64,000 nucleotides of DNA. Origin: Macrosoma leucophasiata. Lineage: Eukaryota > Arthropoda > Insecta > Lepidoptera > Hedylidae. The stretch is taken from the NCBI GenBank assembly GCA_036365455.1, contig JAWQUS010000004.1, forward strand, positions 5,835,501 through 5,899,500, in the 5' to 3' direction. Made by a program: the position numbers and the translations under genes. Of the stretch, positions 1 through 11,499 are shown one piece after another (positions within the stretch are counted from its first letter, which is position 1; the number at the start of each line of letters is the position of its first letter). The notes under the pieces are model-generated. The model searched no databases. It saw only the letters and a program-made list of their open reading frames with translations, and was not told the DNA's origin.

Positions 1-378
1 TTCAACCAATAATAGTCTGTATATCGTGGTTAATAAAATGTATTATTCTATTATCATTAATTTTACAAGTCATAGGTGTCATACATTGTTTGACGTAACG
101 GTTGTAAAAAATGATTGCCATTCAAATGTTTGACATAACAATCACTAACAATGTTGTATGCAAATTTGTATGTGTGTATTATGATCAATGTTTATGGTGT
201 TTTACGATTTTAAAGAATAGGCCTACCTATTCTTTAACACCTATGTTTACAATACCAATTACGTGTTTTTTTCTTTAATTTCTAAAGTTCACTCGCATGT
301 GATATACGAAAAATAAATAGTACAATTATTAAGGGAACAGCGACATCTTAACGATATTTTAGGTAGGTATACACTGCA
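1..378. other. AT-rich sequence, no gene seen
   Basis: No coding frame, RNA gene or recognised repeat can be supported in this leading segment. It runs into a LINE remnant at 379. Confidence 0.5.
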
Positions 379-592
379 GGAAGACCAAGGCTGACCTACC
401 ATGACCAAATAGGTCGAGTTCTGTCTGATGGTGGGGTCAAAAGTCTTAGGAATCGGCGTGCATGTATGAAGAGAATGATGAAGGTAGACGAGGCACGAGA
501 GGTTTGTCAGAACCGGGATGTCTGGCGCTCTACACTCTCTGCCTACCCCGTTAGGGACCTGGCGTGAAGATACATATACACTGCAAAGTCTA
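379..592 (+). pseudogene. LINE ORF2 C-terminal fragment with 3' end
   Basis: A continuous frame (379-567) encodes about 62 residues rich in Arg and Lys, including LRNRRACMKRMMKV and QNRDVWRSTLSAYP, and stops at TGA 565-567. This resembles the extreme C-terminus of endonuclease/reverse-transcriptase LINEs common in Lepidoptera, after the catalytic domain. The same 3' sequence (TGCCTACCCCGTTAGGGAC) recurs at 10110, 16594 and 60325, so this is a 5'-truncated retrocopy and not a host gene. The family name is uncertain. Confidence 0.6.
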
Positions 593-667
593 TCTTATCG
601 GTTGTATTGCTATTAATTAGTTGTCAATGGGTGTCGTTTACTGACCCTAAATCGGTTAGAAATCAAA

Positions 668-830
668 AGGGAAAGCAAAATTTGACGCATCGGTGTGGGT
701 CTTCGGTAGCTTAGTGGTAAAGCGGCTGGACTAGGTCGCAGGTTCGATTATTGCCCGAAGTCAAATTTTTCTTCCCGTTTTTTCCTTAATTTCTAAAGTT
801 CACTCGCATGTGTTATGGCGAAGAGTAAAA
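668..830 (+). mobile_element. tRNA-derived SINE (type A)
   Basis: A tRNA-like head carries a box A-like TAGCTTAGTGGTAAAGCG (707-724) and a box B-like GGTTCGATTA (741-750), the internal RNA polymerase III promoter layout of tRNA-derived SINEs. The tail holds GTCAAATTTTTCTTCCC, and an approximate inverse of that tail lies just upstream (668-686), so the head sits inside a small stem. Minus copies occur near 10205 and 61025. It is a SINE and not a functional tRNA: the arms do not form a full cloverleaf. Confidence 0.7.
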
Positions 831-1235
831 ATATATAAATGCCATGTATATGTATATCAGTAGATTTCACTTCTGTAATAATGTCCTCCAGACCGAATTT
901 CGGTCACGGCAGCCAATCTCAACGGAGACTAGCCAACTGCGCGGGAGATATTATAGTGCACAAGTGTATGCGCAAATACAGGTACACTCACTCTCTATTC
1001 CTTTACTCTCATAGCCCGATGGTACGACAATCCGACACGACCGGAGAGAGATTGGGCGCAGGACCAACGGCTTTACGTGCTCTCCGAGGCACGACCAGAC
1101 TCCAGGCTACTGGGAATTTACTCATTAAATATTCAATAACCTATTTGTTAAAATTAAAATTTGATAAACATATATTTTTTATTTATTTCTTTATTTTTAT
1201 TCTATTTTTTTTCGATTTCTTAAGCATTTAAAAAA

Positions 1236-1276
1236 AATATTTCTAAGGCGATACGATGTTCGTCGGGGCAGCTAGT
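1236..1276 (+). mobile_element. 3' end of a Helitron-like/LINE-type repeat
   Basis: A short segment ending in GGGGCAGCTAGT matches the 3' ends of longer elements at 3262-3524 and 17215-17540. The preceding 400 bp (840-1235) is AT-rich and shows no supported gene. Confidence 0.4.
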
Positions 1277-1460
1277 TGTCTATAAAAACGTGCTCATGTC
1301 CTGAAATATTGAACCATAACGAAATTGTAATAAATCTGAAGGCACCAAAGATCGGGTGTCTAATAAAGTCCTTCGTGTTATTTTTACGACTAATATTTAT
1401 AACGTACCTTCACACCACTACATCATATAAACAGAATATATGACAAGGAATAGGGTTGTA

Positions 1461-2050
1461 TCGATATGTCAGAAAATCGATAATATCGATAATTGATGGC
1501 AGATTTCCGGTGACGTAAGTGGAGGGCGTAAGCACCACCGCATGACTTACACTATCTGCAACCAAATGGTTCCTAATGTTCAGCATTTAAGTCTTCCGGT
1601 TACCTATATTGAAAAGTATGGCCCCGTTATTTCTAACACAGAAATTCACAGAATAGAGCCATAATAACTTAGGCCTCAGGGGTGGCAATTGGCAACGCAT
1701 CTGCATTTTGAATCAGGTTTTTGTGCAGGTGTATGTAGTCTGCAGTTGCAGTATTCATTTGTCATCCATGTGAACTGAATGCTTGTACATTAGGTACTAT
1801 TTGTGACAGTATTATTGAATTGCACAGGAAGTTACTTAGATTATAAAATAGACATTTAATTGAAATTGAAATTTCGATAATGTTAATCGGTTATATCGTT
1901 CCCATTTTTCTTATATAGCAGAAATAAAATATCGACTTTTATACTTTATCTTAGTAATGTAGGTGGGTACATGACTGATCGATATTATTGAAATAAAATA
2001 TCGATAACATCGAATATCGATAACTTTATCACCTCGATATAATGATTAGA
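1461..2050. repeat. ATCGATA-rich flanks around a diverged RepA copy
   Basis: AATATCGATAAT-type motifs cluster at 1461-1495 and again at 1875-2040. Similar short clusters occur near 43505, 44140, 50050 and 50765. TATCGATA is the known binding site of the insect factor DREF, and CGATA that of BEAF-32; that this cluster is bound is only inference. Confidence 0.35.
1495..1790 (+). mobile_element. RepA element, diverged copy
   Basis: An old copy of the window's commonest short element (see 8881-9171). The order of its blocks is kept: GCACCACCGC, the TTCAGCA block, CTTAGGCCTCAGGGGTGGC, CATCTGCATTTTGA and TGAACTG. Many substitutions and small indels mark it as one of the oldest copies here. Confidence 0.6.
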
Positions 2051-2340
2051 TTCACCTAGCAACCCTACGAGGGAAACACGATTGAGTACAAGTCGAGTTG
2101 TGCAACGACGATGCAATCACGGCAGCCACATGCAAATGTGGACCTTGACATGTTGTGATAGGATTGATTTTGCAAAAATGTCAATCGCCAGGGTATAACG
2201 ACACGAGACAATCCTTGACATAATGATACGATATGATTTAAACTGTACATGCGTCTAGGTGTTCATAAAATAAGTTTAATTTCTGTATTGTACTAAGCAC
2301 AAGACATGCGAGCGAATTAAAATAATTTGAAGCCATTCAT

Positions 2341-2425
2341 GGAAGCTGAAAAGCGACCGAAATATCGGGTTGATTTTAAAAATCTTTTTAGTTTAATATA
2401 CGCGAGATAAATCCGTAAAAATAGT
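2341..2425 (+). repeat. Arm of a foldback family (AGCTGAAAAGCGACCGA)
   Basis: AGCTGAAAAGCGACCGAAAT is followed by TTTTAGTTTAATATACGCGAGA. The same segment lies inverted at 54778-54880 and partly at 40300-40332, and the GCGACCGA core also sits inside the foldback element at 45895-46102. Single arms like this look like halves of a palindromic MITE. Confidence 0.45.
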
Positions 2426-2550
2426 TTTATTTCAATGAAGCCACTCAGTATGATTTGTTGCGTCTTGAATTCAACAAAGATAATGATACTTTATTTTTAA
2501 AGCATATATTTCACAAGCATGTGTTAATGCGAAATAATATAAAACGATAA

Positions 2551-3085
2551 TGATACTGTTCCATACATTTCTGGGCCCAGGTGTTAACCTACAAATTATG
2601 TTATTTTCAAATGACCATAAAATAAATAATTTGAAATTAGAACATTTTTTGAATTGCCACTAATTGAAGAAGGTATTTTTTTTTATGTTATAAAAGTGGC
2701 AAACAAGCGTGCAGTTTACATTGATGTTAAGTGATGACTGCAGCCTATAGACACCCACACAATGACCAGAGGTCAAAATGCAGATGCGCTGCCACTCCAG
2801 AGGCATTAGGTGTTATGCCTCTGTGCCTGAAATTACAGAGCCGTACATTACCACCTGACCGGAACACGATAGTGCTGAACACTACCATTTAGCGGCAAGT
2901 ATATTAGGTAATGCGGTGGTGCCTACGCCCGCGAGCTCCGTCACTGGAGCTCTACCACCAGTAGAAAAAGGAGGTATATCATGAAATAAAAATTGGGTTA
3001 GGTACATTGCGAATTGTTTTACTACAAAATGTACTGTGTAATGGGTTAACCAGCAACGATTTTGCAGGCCGAAAATTACCCGTCT
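2551..3085 (+). repeat. Repeat family Z, copy 1, split by RepA
   Basis: The two halves (2551-2675 and about 2975-3085) match one continuous stretch at 59204-59460: GATACTGTTCCATACATTTC at the left and GTAATGGGTTAACCAG at the right. The intervening sequence is a minus-strand RepA copy. Comparing the empty and filled sites gives RepA boundaries and a likely imperfect target duplication (AAGAAGGTAT against AAGGAGGTAT). No coding potential is seen. Confidence 0.6.
2676..2963 (-). mobile_element. RepA element, full-length, nested
   Basis: A near-complete RepA copy read on the minus strand, from CTGGTGGTAGAGCTCCAGTG to an A/T-rich tail. It lies inside repeat family Z. Confidence 0.75.
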
Positions 3086-3261
3086 CCTTTCCCTGCTATC
3101 CCGCGCAGAGGCTTAATAGATTAGTCAGTCTCAGTTAGTTAGCTCAGTAAGTTATTAGTCGGTCTCAGTATTTAAATAAGATTATCTATTAAACATTGAT
3201 AAGTTCATTAAAAATAAAACATCGGCATTTCTAAATTTTCGTCATTATCTATCTTATTATA

Positions 3262-3524
3262 TAATCTATATACTCGTATATAAAAATCAATTTCTGTTCG
3301 TTAGTCTCGCTTAAACTCGAGAACGGCTGGACCGATTTGGCTAATTTTGGTTTTGAATGATTTTTGGAAGTCCAGGGAAGGTTTAAAAGGTGAAGAAATT
3401 GAAGAGGAATATTAAAAAACACAATTTTATTTTCCCATACAAATAGTCCGTACTGTACGAGTATATCAAACCTTTGACACATTCTTTCATTCTGAGGCAA
3501 TACGAAGTTTGCCGGGTCAGCTAG
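3262..3524 (+). mobile_element. Non-autonomous Helitron-like element
   Basis: It has a TATACTCGTATATAAAAATC start, an AACGGCTGGACCGATTTGG core and a GGGTCAGCTAGT end. Helitrons end in CTRR-T, and lepidopteran Helitron-like elements carry this kind of core. The same core and end also occur in LINE 3' regions, so the class is tentative. The copy is short and non-coding. Confidence 0.5.
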
Positions 3525-4892
3525 TAATGGATAAAAATGGATTACCTAAACAACTTTACATTTATACAAAAACGTCTGTAAGATAGAGGTCCTTTCAGAT
3601 AAATACAGACGTAAAATTATTATTTATAGTTAGGTGTGTCGTTAGAGGAGCGATTATTAGCTTCTTCATTATGTTTATTAACTTACTTAACTTATCACTT
3701 TTCTTACTGTAGGTATTCTATTCATATCACGACACTATAATTCTAAAACATGTCTGTAAATTCTGTAATATAAATAACATCGATTAAGTACTCAAGAACA
3801 ACAACCTAATAAGTCAAAAAATTTCATAATTTATTTAAACGGTTTTATGATTTTGCAATTCCTATACGTACATAATATATGTATAGTTAGTAGTAGGTAA
3901 ATAGAAATGAGTGTTTAATACAGGAGTTACCAAGCTTATAAGATATCGCAATATCTATCAAATAAGTAAGAAACATTTTACTTAGACAGCACGGAGAATC
4001 TGTCTTTAAATGAATATAATTTTAAGGCACTGTAATTTACAATACAAAAAAATATTACTGGTTGTTTACAAAGATATTTTTTTTTTGGTTTTTCATATAA
4101 ACCGGAAAATTATTTTTATTACTATTCAGTCAACGAAGCAGAGTAGATGAAAGTTTTGCACCTAATTACCTACTTTCTTTACATAGAAATAATTAATTGT
4201 GATACAATAATAAATAAACAAGTTCCTAACTTACATACAACGCCAGACATACCAGACACCAAAATTCATCCAAAACTGCATGACAGCATCGTATTCAGGA
4301 TTCATGAATGAGACGCACAATAATGAGCTTCACACGGTGATCACCAAGCGCGAACCGCACAATACTTGTAAAGCCAATGTTGGCGAATTAATGTGCCTTG
4401 TGCACCACAATGCGTCCGCTACTTTGTCGGTGCCCAATGGTCTGGTTAATAAGTAATTTATGTTACAATGAACTTGATGATTTGGATAGCTATAGGTTTT
4501 ATTCTTGGTGTGTGACGAACACTTCAATTTTGCCATACCTACCATACCACTGTTAAAAATTACCCTAAGCTCGTTTTAGCAACAATGGTAGCGATAAAAG
4601 AAGTGTTTATTTCATACTATAAATCAATAAAGGCTCAGTCGAAACAAAAAACATACGTATAAGTTATATTAAAAATTATTAAAAGAAAACTTTTTGTTTT
4701 AGGGAAATAGACTTCGACAATATTATCGATATGCTTATTAATGTCATACACAGATCTAAAATAATTTAAATAGCGTGTAGGTGCTTCTAGTTTAATATTG
4801 AATAAATTTTATGTGAGCCAACATTCAGTTGTTCTCTTCTTTAACTTCAGCTTAATAGAAACTTTCAACAGCTAACCACAAACTTTTGAAGG
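3525..4892. other. AT-rich sequence without a supported gene
   Basis: No repeat family or gene is secure here. One minus-strand stretch at 4235-4305 has an ATG-led frame ending in a good splice donor; it is listed as a finding only. Confidence 0.4.
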
Positions 4893-5190
4893 CCTCCACC
4901 ACATGGTCTGCTTAGGGGCCGCCGAAGTCCAAGTCCGGCGATGCTACCTGGTGAAGGCGACGTGACGACCCCATCGTCCTCTAGTGGACGAAAATTCTTC
5001 CGCTAGTGCAATCAGTGTAATCAGTCAACCGAACAATGGCGGACAAGGCATGCTCTGTCTAGGGGCCGCCGAAGTCTAAGTCCGGAGCTGCTACCTGGTG
5101 TAGGCGTTGGGACGTGATGACCCCATCGTCCTCCAGTGGAGGAGAATTCTCCCGCTGGTGCAATCAGTCAACCGAACAATGGCGATCAAA
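4893..5190 (+). repeat. 135-bp tandem duplication of a SINE-like segment
   Basis: Two head-to-tail copies (about 4908-5042 and 5050-5182) each run from AGGGGCCGCCGAAGTC through ACCCCATCGTCCTC to TCAACCGAACAATGGCG. Minus-strand relatives lie at 48426-48585 and 62990-63105, so the unit belongs to a dispersed lepidopteran family. It is non-coding. Confidence 0.65.
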
Positions 5191-5689
5191 CCATTCCAAA
5201 AAGGATATTTATCCCACCACCTCCCATTCCCCTTCTTACCCTTCGGTATACGGGGCTAAACATGGGATATCAAGAAACACATAAAAAGTATAAAAACCTG
5301 TCTGCTGCCATGCATTTCTGGATCTCCCTTTAAGTTATTGTCTTTAATTTGTCCGCATTATGTTACCGCTCCTCCCCGAATGGGGTGTATAACAACGGAA
5401 AACACACAGAGGACTTCGGTGCGGTGTGCTCGCGCTAAGATTGATAAAGAACTTGACTTACCTCTCATTTTACTCAGTAGCTCAACTCAATAACTTCCTG
5501 ACGTTGTGCCAACGATGTGCAAAAGTCAACAGCAGGTCAACATTTTCAGGACAACAAATTAGATCTTCAAAATAAGCTGGCCCAATAGTTGTTCTCTTTA
5601 GTCCGTCCAACATATCTGTCCGATGTTCAGTGTACAGCTCGCAAGACCAAAAGGGTTTTTTTTATTTCCAAAAGGGTAAACAAAATAAC

Positions 5690-5775
5690 AACGCGGGATG
5701 AGCAGCAGCGTCCCGCGATAAATCTACCGCCACTACGATCGCCAATCCGCCTTCCAAGTAGGGTTACCACCTCTT
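5690..5775 (+). repeat. Fragment of a dispersed SINE-like family
   Basis: AGCAGCAGCGTCCCGCGATA, CTACGATCGCCAATCCGC and a CCAAG end match copies at 15600-15745 (plus) and, inverted, at 48285-48425 and 62900-63000. It is fragmentary. Confidence 0.55.
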
Positions 5776-7844
5776 AGGTGTCTAAATATGGGAGAAAAAA
5801 AAAACATTGAATATAATAACTTTTTATTTTATTTTGAATTAATAACAACATAGAAATAATTGTATTTAATCAAAAATGACACAAGTGCATGGATTGCTGT
5901 TAGATACAGACTATTATGCAAACAAATGAAACTTATAACAAACAAATGAGGAACGAAAATGAGTGAGACAAAGAAGACGCAATCTCACGCAAGAGCATGA
6001 CTCACGCCACGTGCTCAGAAAGAGACAATTAAATAAAGTAGGTAGCTACACGCACGCAAATCAGTTTATACGAAACTAGCTAGCTACCCACTGGCGAGTA
6101 GTGGCATCAGTGGCGAGATAGTGGCGAGAAGGCTGCATGAATGCTGCCGAGAATTTACGCCGCTCTTAGCCATTTCGACATCGCGTGTCATTACTTTTGA
6201 ACAACATGTTATTCCGGGAGAATTTAGTATATTTTGAATTCCTTCTGGGAGACGGAAAATTTTAATTTTCAAAGCTTGAATCCGGGAGACTCCCGGAATT
6301 GCGGGAGAGGTGGCAACCCTACTTCCAAGCGTGGCGATTAGGGAATATTCTCCCCTAATGACCCACAACACTGCGTCTTTGGTAAGATGATCTTAAATTC
6401 ATAAGATTACTTCGATGTCAATAGATCAAGACACTTTCTTCAGAAGAAGCAATAAATACATCGGTATTGAATATAATACCTACATCGCAATATTTCGTAG
6501 CCGTCCATGAACTGTATTTTGAGTGCAGATTGCACGTGCTAGCTAGTTCATTAGCACAAAAAATGCAAGCGTTCACCGGATTTCGTTGAATGTGAAGGCC
6601 TCACTCACCTACAGATGTTTTTATAGGATGGCAAGATGAATATCCCGGCTTGCAGCTAAGTGCTTAATATTCCCCCTGAACTGTGTTTGTAGGCATTGCA
6701 TATTATCCGCTACAGGAATGAACCTTAACTAACTGAACCGAAGGGTGGCTAACAGAACCGAATCTGTAGAATGCTCGGAGTATTGCTATATAGCCTGTAA
6801 TAGGATTCCGGAGTATTTAAGAGATTCAGGGTGGTTTTAGTTAGTAGGAGTCTCACATTACTAACAGCGTTCTCAGCGATTGGGGGTTCATGAGGATTCA
6901 AACTGAACATAAAAAATGGCCTTTGATTTTATTCCCTAAAAATGTCTTTAAAATAATTTTGCAATTATCCAATAATTTAATGTTATACAATACGTATTTA
7001 TCTTAATCATGGTTCTTGTCTAGATCAGCCTAATGCAATAGAGTTTAGTTAAGTTTAATGCACCAAAACCACAAAAATCAAACGTAGCCACCGATGCCAC
7101 CAATGGCTGCACCTTGAAAAATACTTACATAGTAAATATTGTGTAATGTGTAATACTCGACATCGACAATATCATTCATAAAGAATGTTGCTAAGGTCCG
7201 AACCGTGAGTTATTTTAATAATAATAATAACTTCAATTTATTTTCTTCCTAATCCCGTGCAGGGAATGTGCCTAAGGCTTACTGGTCTAACGTAATATAA
7301 GAGCCTAAGAGGAAGTTAGTAATTCCTGTGAGATTCAAGCAGAGTATTTTACTTTCTACACGGTAATTTTCTTTCTCCACAGTCAAATCTGTCACTTCGA
7401 TCTTACGAAAAAGCAAAAAAAGTAGAATATTTTTTATCTTACAATAATTCGCTACTGCATCTGAGCAAATCCTTATTCAAGAGTGGGCGGGTCATATCAA
7501 ACACGTAATGGTCCGTGTAAGTTTTTTCTCACGCGATATGAACGTATGTTTTGTTGTGTAAGGACTGGGCACATGAAGAGCTTTAGTATCATTTGGCGTT
7601 ATTGATTTTTTTGGAAGACTAGTTCAGATTTCTTTGTCTTTATTAGAATCTCAAGGTTTTTAAAAAGAATTTGTGAGAAGCAAGCTATGAAAAGATGATT
7701 AAGAAAATTGATAAGAAAGGTAATTGCGATAATCATAGAGCCTAATATGATTACTTCGAGCAGCATAGTGGCAGAGAATATGTAAAAATCCTCTGACAGT
7801 AGTTCCATTTTTCAAGTCTACTGCATCTATCTCAATCTAAATCT
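5776..7844. other. Long stretch with no supported gene
   Basis: The stretch is AT-rich with short chance frames only. A small palindrome-rich patch (6208-6325, with CCGGGAGACTCCCGG) next to GTGGCAACCCT may be a MITE remnant. No splice-supported exon is visible. Confidence 0.4.
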
Positions 7845-8395
7845 AAACTAATATTATAAAGAGGTAATATTTTTTTGTTTGTTTGTTTGTTTGTAATGAA
7901 TAGGCTCAATAACTACTGGACCGATTTTAAAAATTCTTTCACTATTCGGAAGCTACATTATCCACGGGTAACATAGGCTATATTTTATTTTGGAAAAAAT
8001 AGGGTTCCGTAACATATTTGGGTTTTTCAGACACAAGGTGTAAAAAATCAACCAGAAAAGTTCCACATTTTGCGTACGCTGCCTAAACTATAAAAGATAT
8101 CGAGGAATATCTTTTACAGTTTATTTCACTATTTACTACTATAAGGCTACATTATCCACGGGTAACATACGCTATATTTTATTTTGGTAAAAATAGGGTT
8201 CCGTAAGATATTTGGGTTTTTCAGACACAAGGTGTAAAAAATCAACCAGAAAAGTTACTTATTTTGCGTACGCTGCCTAAACTATAAAAGATATCGAGGA
8301 AGACTTTAGGCTATATCTATCTATAATCATCACGCTAAGACGAATAGAAGAGGGTAGGCAACATTGCACCGCGCGAAGCCGGGGCGGGCCGCTAG
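7845..8395 (+). mobile_element. Helitron-like/LINE-type element with internal duplication
   Basis: It starts with a (TTTG)n-bearing leader after CTAATATTATAAAGAGG and ends GGCGGGCCGCTAGT. Inside, a block of about 175 bp is repeated in tandem (about 7940-8110 and 8115-8310), each with GCTACATTATCCACGGGTAA and CGTACGCTGCCTAAACTATA. It is non-coding. The CTAGT end fits a Helitron-like element, but a LINE 3' region is a real alternative. Confidence 0.5.
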
Positions 8396-8595
8396 TCCCT
8401 AATAAAGAGAAGTTGTGTTGTATGGTCGATGCCCTAATATAATATCATCTATTTACCTCTCACTAATTGTTGTTAGATAAGGTGATGTGAGACTTCTCAC
8501 CCTTTTACGGGAGGTAGGGGCTAAAAGACGACAACAGCAATACTGCATACTGATCCATAGCTCTATGGGCTGTACTCGCTGTTCTCGTCACATCA

Positions 8596-8825
8596 CACAA
8601 ATATAATAAATGTGAAAGTTTGGATGTTTGTCCGTCAATCACGCCGAAACTACTGAACGAATTTTGATGAAATTTGTTATACAGATAAGGTAATAGCTGA
8701 CTTACATTATTGGATACTTTTTATCCCGAAAAAATGTTCCTGTGGGATGCCATGGGATGATTTGATGAGTTTCCAAAGGTTACGCGAAAAGCGAGCTATA
8801 CGCATGCGGAACTGCGGGTAATACT
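8596..8825 (+). mobile_element. Helitron-like element, 5' part
   Basis: TGTCCGTCAATCACGCCGAA, ACTACTGAACGAATTTTGAT and TACTTTTTATCCCGAAAAAA are hallmarks of an abundant lepidopteran Helitron-like non-autonomous family. The usual CTAGT end is missing, so the copy is 3'-truncated. Confidence 0.55.
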
Positions 8826-8880
8826 ATAAGGCCCAAACCGTTCAGGGCCCATATCACCATCTCTTACAGCAGTTTTTCCA

Positions 8881-9171
8881 CTGGTGGTAGAGCTTCAGTG
8901 ACGGAGCTCGCGGGCGTAGGCACCACCGCATTACCTAATATACTTGCCGCTAAATGGTAGTGTTCAGCACTATCGTGTTCCGGTCAGGTGGTAATGTACG
9001 GACCTGTAATTTCCGGCACAGATGTATAACACCTTAGGCCTCAGGAGTGGTAACGCATCTGCATTTTGACCTTGGTCTTCATGTGGGTGTCTATAGGCTG
9101 CAGTCATCGCTTAACATCAATGTGAACTGCATGCTTGTTTGCCACGCCCATTACATAAAAAAAAAAAAAAG
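8881..9171 (+). mobile_element. RepA element, full-length reference copy
   Basis: RepA begins CTGGTGGTAGAGCTTCAGTG, passes GGGCGTAGGCACCACCGC, TAGTGTTCAGCACTATCGTG, TTCCGGTCAGGTGGTAATG and CTGCAGTCATCGCTTAACAT, and ends in a run of about 14 A. The 3' A-tract and dispersed copies in both orientations suggest spread by retrotransposition. No pol III boxes and no ORF are apparent, so it may be the 3' end of an unseen LINE or a SINE with an unusual head. At least 15 full or partial copies lie in this window. Confidence 0.75.
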
Positions 9172-9317
9172 TTTTACTGCAATTTTATTTTGTTTAAACG
9201 TATGATGAACGTAACGTTTGTTTGAACGTTAACCAAAAGTACAAAAAAAACGAACATCGAACTCGATTGTCTCGCTCAAAATAATGATAACGAACGCGGT
9301 CTCTGTACTAAAAAAGT

Positions 9318-9480
9318 GTATGGCTCCGTAATAACTATCACAGAGATATAACAACTAAGGTCTCAGGGGTGGCCACGCATTTACATTTTGACCTCTGGTC
9401 TTTATGTTAGTGTCTATGGCTGCAGTTATCACTTAACATCAATATGAACTGCATGCTTGTTTGCCACCTCTAATAAATAA
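9318..9480 (+). mobile_element. RepA element, 5'-truncated
   Basis: The 3' half of RepA only, from GGCTCCGTAATAACTATCAC to TTGTTTGCCACC and AATAAATAAAGG. 5' truncation is typical of reverse-transcribed repeats. Confidence 0.7.
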
Positions 9481-9487
9481 AGGAAAT

Positions 9488-9605
9488 AAATAAAAACGAT
9501 ACTGGCCAATCGTGGGTGTTGTATCTATGCTTGAGTGTATGGATTTGCTTCTGTCTACCTCTTTGTATATTCAGGAGTGAAGTAACGTTTAAATTTCACC
9601 GTGTA
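9488..9605 (+). mobile_element. tRNA-SINE type B, tail fragment
   Basis: CCAATCGTGGGTGTTGTATC to GGAGTGAAGTAACGTTT matches the 3' tail of the SINE at 58783-59080. The tRNA-like head is absent. Confidence 0.5.
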
Positions 9606-10054
9606 TGTGACCATAGCTTTACCGGTTCCCATGGGCGGAGCGCGGCTGTCACAAATGACTCAATTCATGACATCGTTCACGCTCAATTTACTGAACAACA
9701 TTGTTCGTTGGAAATTTTGGCACAATAGGGAAACTTGTGTGAATAAGTCATTTCACTTACTTTTGTATCGCGTTTAATAAATGTTATATGGCCGAAAACT
9801 CAAACGTCACGAGACTCACTTTTAAACAACCCTCAAATGTGCGCTATCTCTATCGTTTGAACGTGTTTTATAAAGACAGTAGACTTTTAAGTTCAATTTA
9901 GATTTAAGTGATGTTTGAGTATTTGGCCGATAGACAGTAAGTAAATTAGGTAGGCAGACAACTGAATCACTTTTGTCGAAATGTTGACATTAAGAATATT
10001 GCTGTTTTGATGAAAATAATATCTAGTGGTGAACATTCGAATTATTACATAACC

Positions 10055-10330
10055 CTTGACGTTCGAATCCGACTCGTACTTGGCCGATTTTTATTTATTT
10101 GTTTGCGTGTATCTATATGCCAAGTCCCTAACGGGGTAGGCATAGAGTGTATTCCGGCCCTGACACATCTTGTTTCTTCTACATTAGAAAATTTAGAAAA
10201 ATGGGAAAGCAAAATTTGACTTCAGGTAGGAATCGAATCTGCGATCTCAGGATAATCAGTCCAGCCGCTTTACCACTAAGCTACCGAAGGGAAGACAAAA
10301 TTGAATTCTAAATTCGCATGTGTTTTTGCG
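10055..10330 (-). mobile_element. Minus-strand LINE 3' fragment joined to tRNA-SINE type A
   Basis: 10110-10195 is the inverse of the LINE 3' end at 379-592. 10205-10300 is an inverted type A SINE (box B inverse GAATCGAATC, box A inverse CCGCTTTACCACTAAGCTA). 10055-10090 resembles the inverse of another common repeat (GACTCGTACTTGGCCGATTT). The LINE-end and SINE order also occurs at 379-830, so the SINE may share a tail with, or ride on, the LINE. Confidence 0.6.
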
Positions 10331-10647
10331 AAAAATATTTTTTTTACAATTTTTCTACAATTATAATTTTCTTCATACATGCACGCCGATTCTTAAGACT
10401 CTTAACACCACCCTCAGCCGATTTATTTTATCAAGGTAGTTCAGTCTTGGACTTTCTGGACCTCTGCAACCATCTACATTCGTATTGTATATCTGTTCAG
10501 TAATTCGCGCATTCGACATTCTTTCTACTCATACTACCTACATACACTACACTCTATCTTTTGTATTTGTATGTTATACTATTACTTGGCAACTTGTAAA
10601 TATAACAAGAATTATATGAAAATGAAATAAAAACTTATGTTATACTA

Positions 10648-10955
10648 GCTGTGCCCGCGACTACGCCCGCGTGAGAATTTACGATTGTTCAGTATCTACC
10701 CGGACGAAGTCGTGGGTGCAGCTAGTATAAAAGTAGCCTAAGTTACCCCTTATTACATCAGCTATATGCCAGTGAAGGTCCCGTCAAAATCGGTCAAGCC
10801 GTTCCCAAGATTAGCAACGCCAAACAGACAGACAAAAATTGAAAAAAATGTTGTTTTGGTATATGTACCGTGTATACATACATACATATGCATTTAGTAA
10901 AAAGCGGTTATTTTTATATTACAAACAGACACTCCAATTTTATTTATTTGTATAG
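10648..10955 (-). mobile_element. Helitron-like element, minus copy
   Basis: This is the inverse of the element at 17215-17540. It starts at ACTAGCTGTGCCCGCG (its 3' end), passes GGTCCCGTCAAAATCGGTCA and ends near CAAACAGACACTCCAATTTT. An extra internal CAGCTAGT at 10727 suggests a small rearrangement or tandem terminus. Confidence 0.55.
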
Positions 10956-11499
10956 ATGAACAGCTGTGCTTACGGCCCTCACACTAGATTTAATCTGTAT
11001 CGTGAGGTACCAGAAATACGATTTCTATAATAGACCTAAGAGTTCGGTTGTCCATAATTCTACCAATATCTACAACACAAGTCAAACAATAAAAAAAACA
11101 CATATCACACATCACATCGATAAAAATAACGACAACATTGAAATAAATAAGCACACGCATACCACGTTTTAATTTTTTACCTAAAGCACACCACTTGCTG
11201 AGTAACACAATCGCCTGATAATTTTATTCACGCAACGTAACATAAACATATAGCTATTAGAATAGTTGAAGCATTTTCTTTGATATTAACTTCTTTAATA
11301 TCATCGCATAGTTAAAACATCAGATCAGGCAGTTTTTATTTGTATGTTCGCAAGCTGTGAGAGTAGTACCAACTTTACTTTCAGTGAAATCACAATAATA
11401 GGGATGTTGATCAGTTTTTTTTTATAGTGATTTCAAAAAATCTAGGAAAAAATACATAAATATTGTAAAATTGTCCTTAAATCATCTACTCAATAACTT
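10956..11499. other. AT-rich sequence, no gene seen
   Basis: Nothing beyond chance frames is supported between the Helitron-like element and the LINE remnant. Confidence 0.4.

Noticed and set aside
702..760. A tRNA gene
   Set aside because: Box A and box B are present but the arms do not make a full cloverleaf, and the sequence recurs with a fixed tail elsewhere, so it is a SINE head.
839..1231. A 130-codon frame
   Set aside because: Mixed low-complexity ending in Phe/Ile runs from T-rich DNA, with no domain and no splice context.
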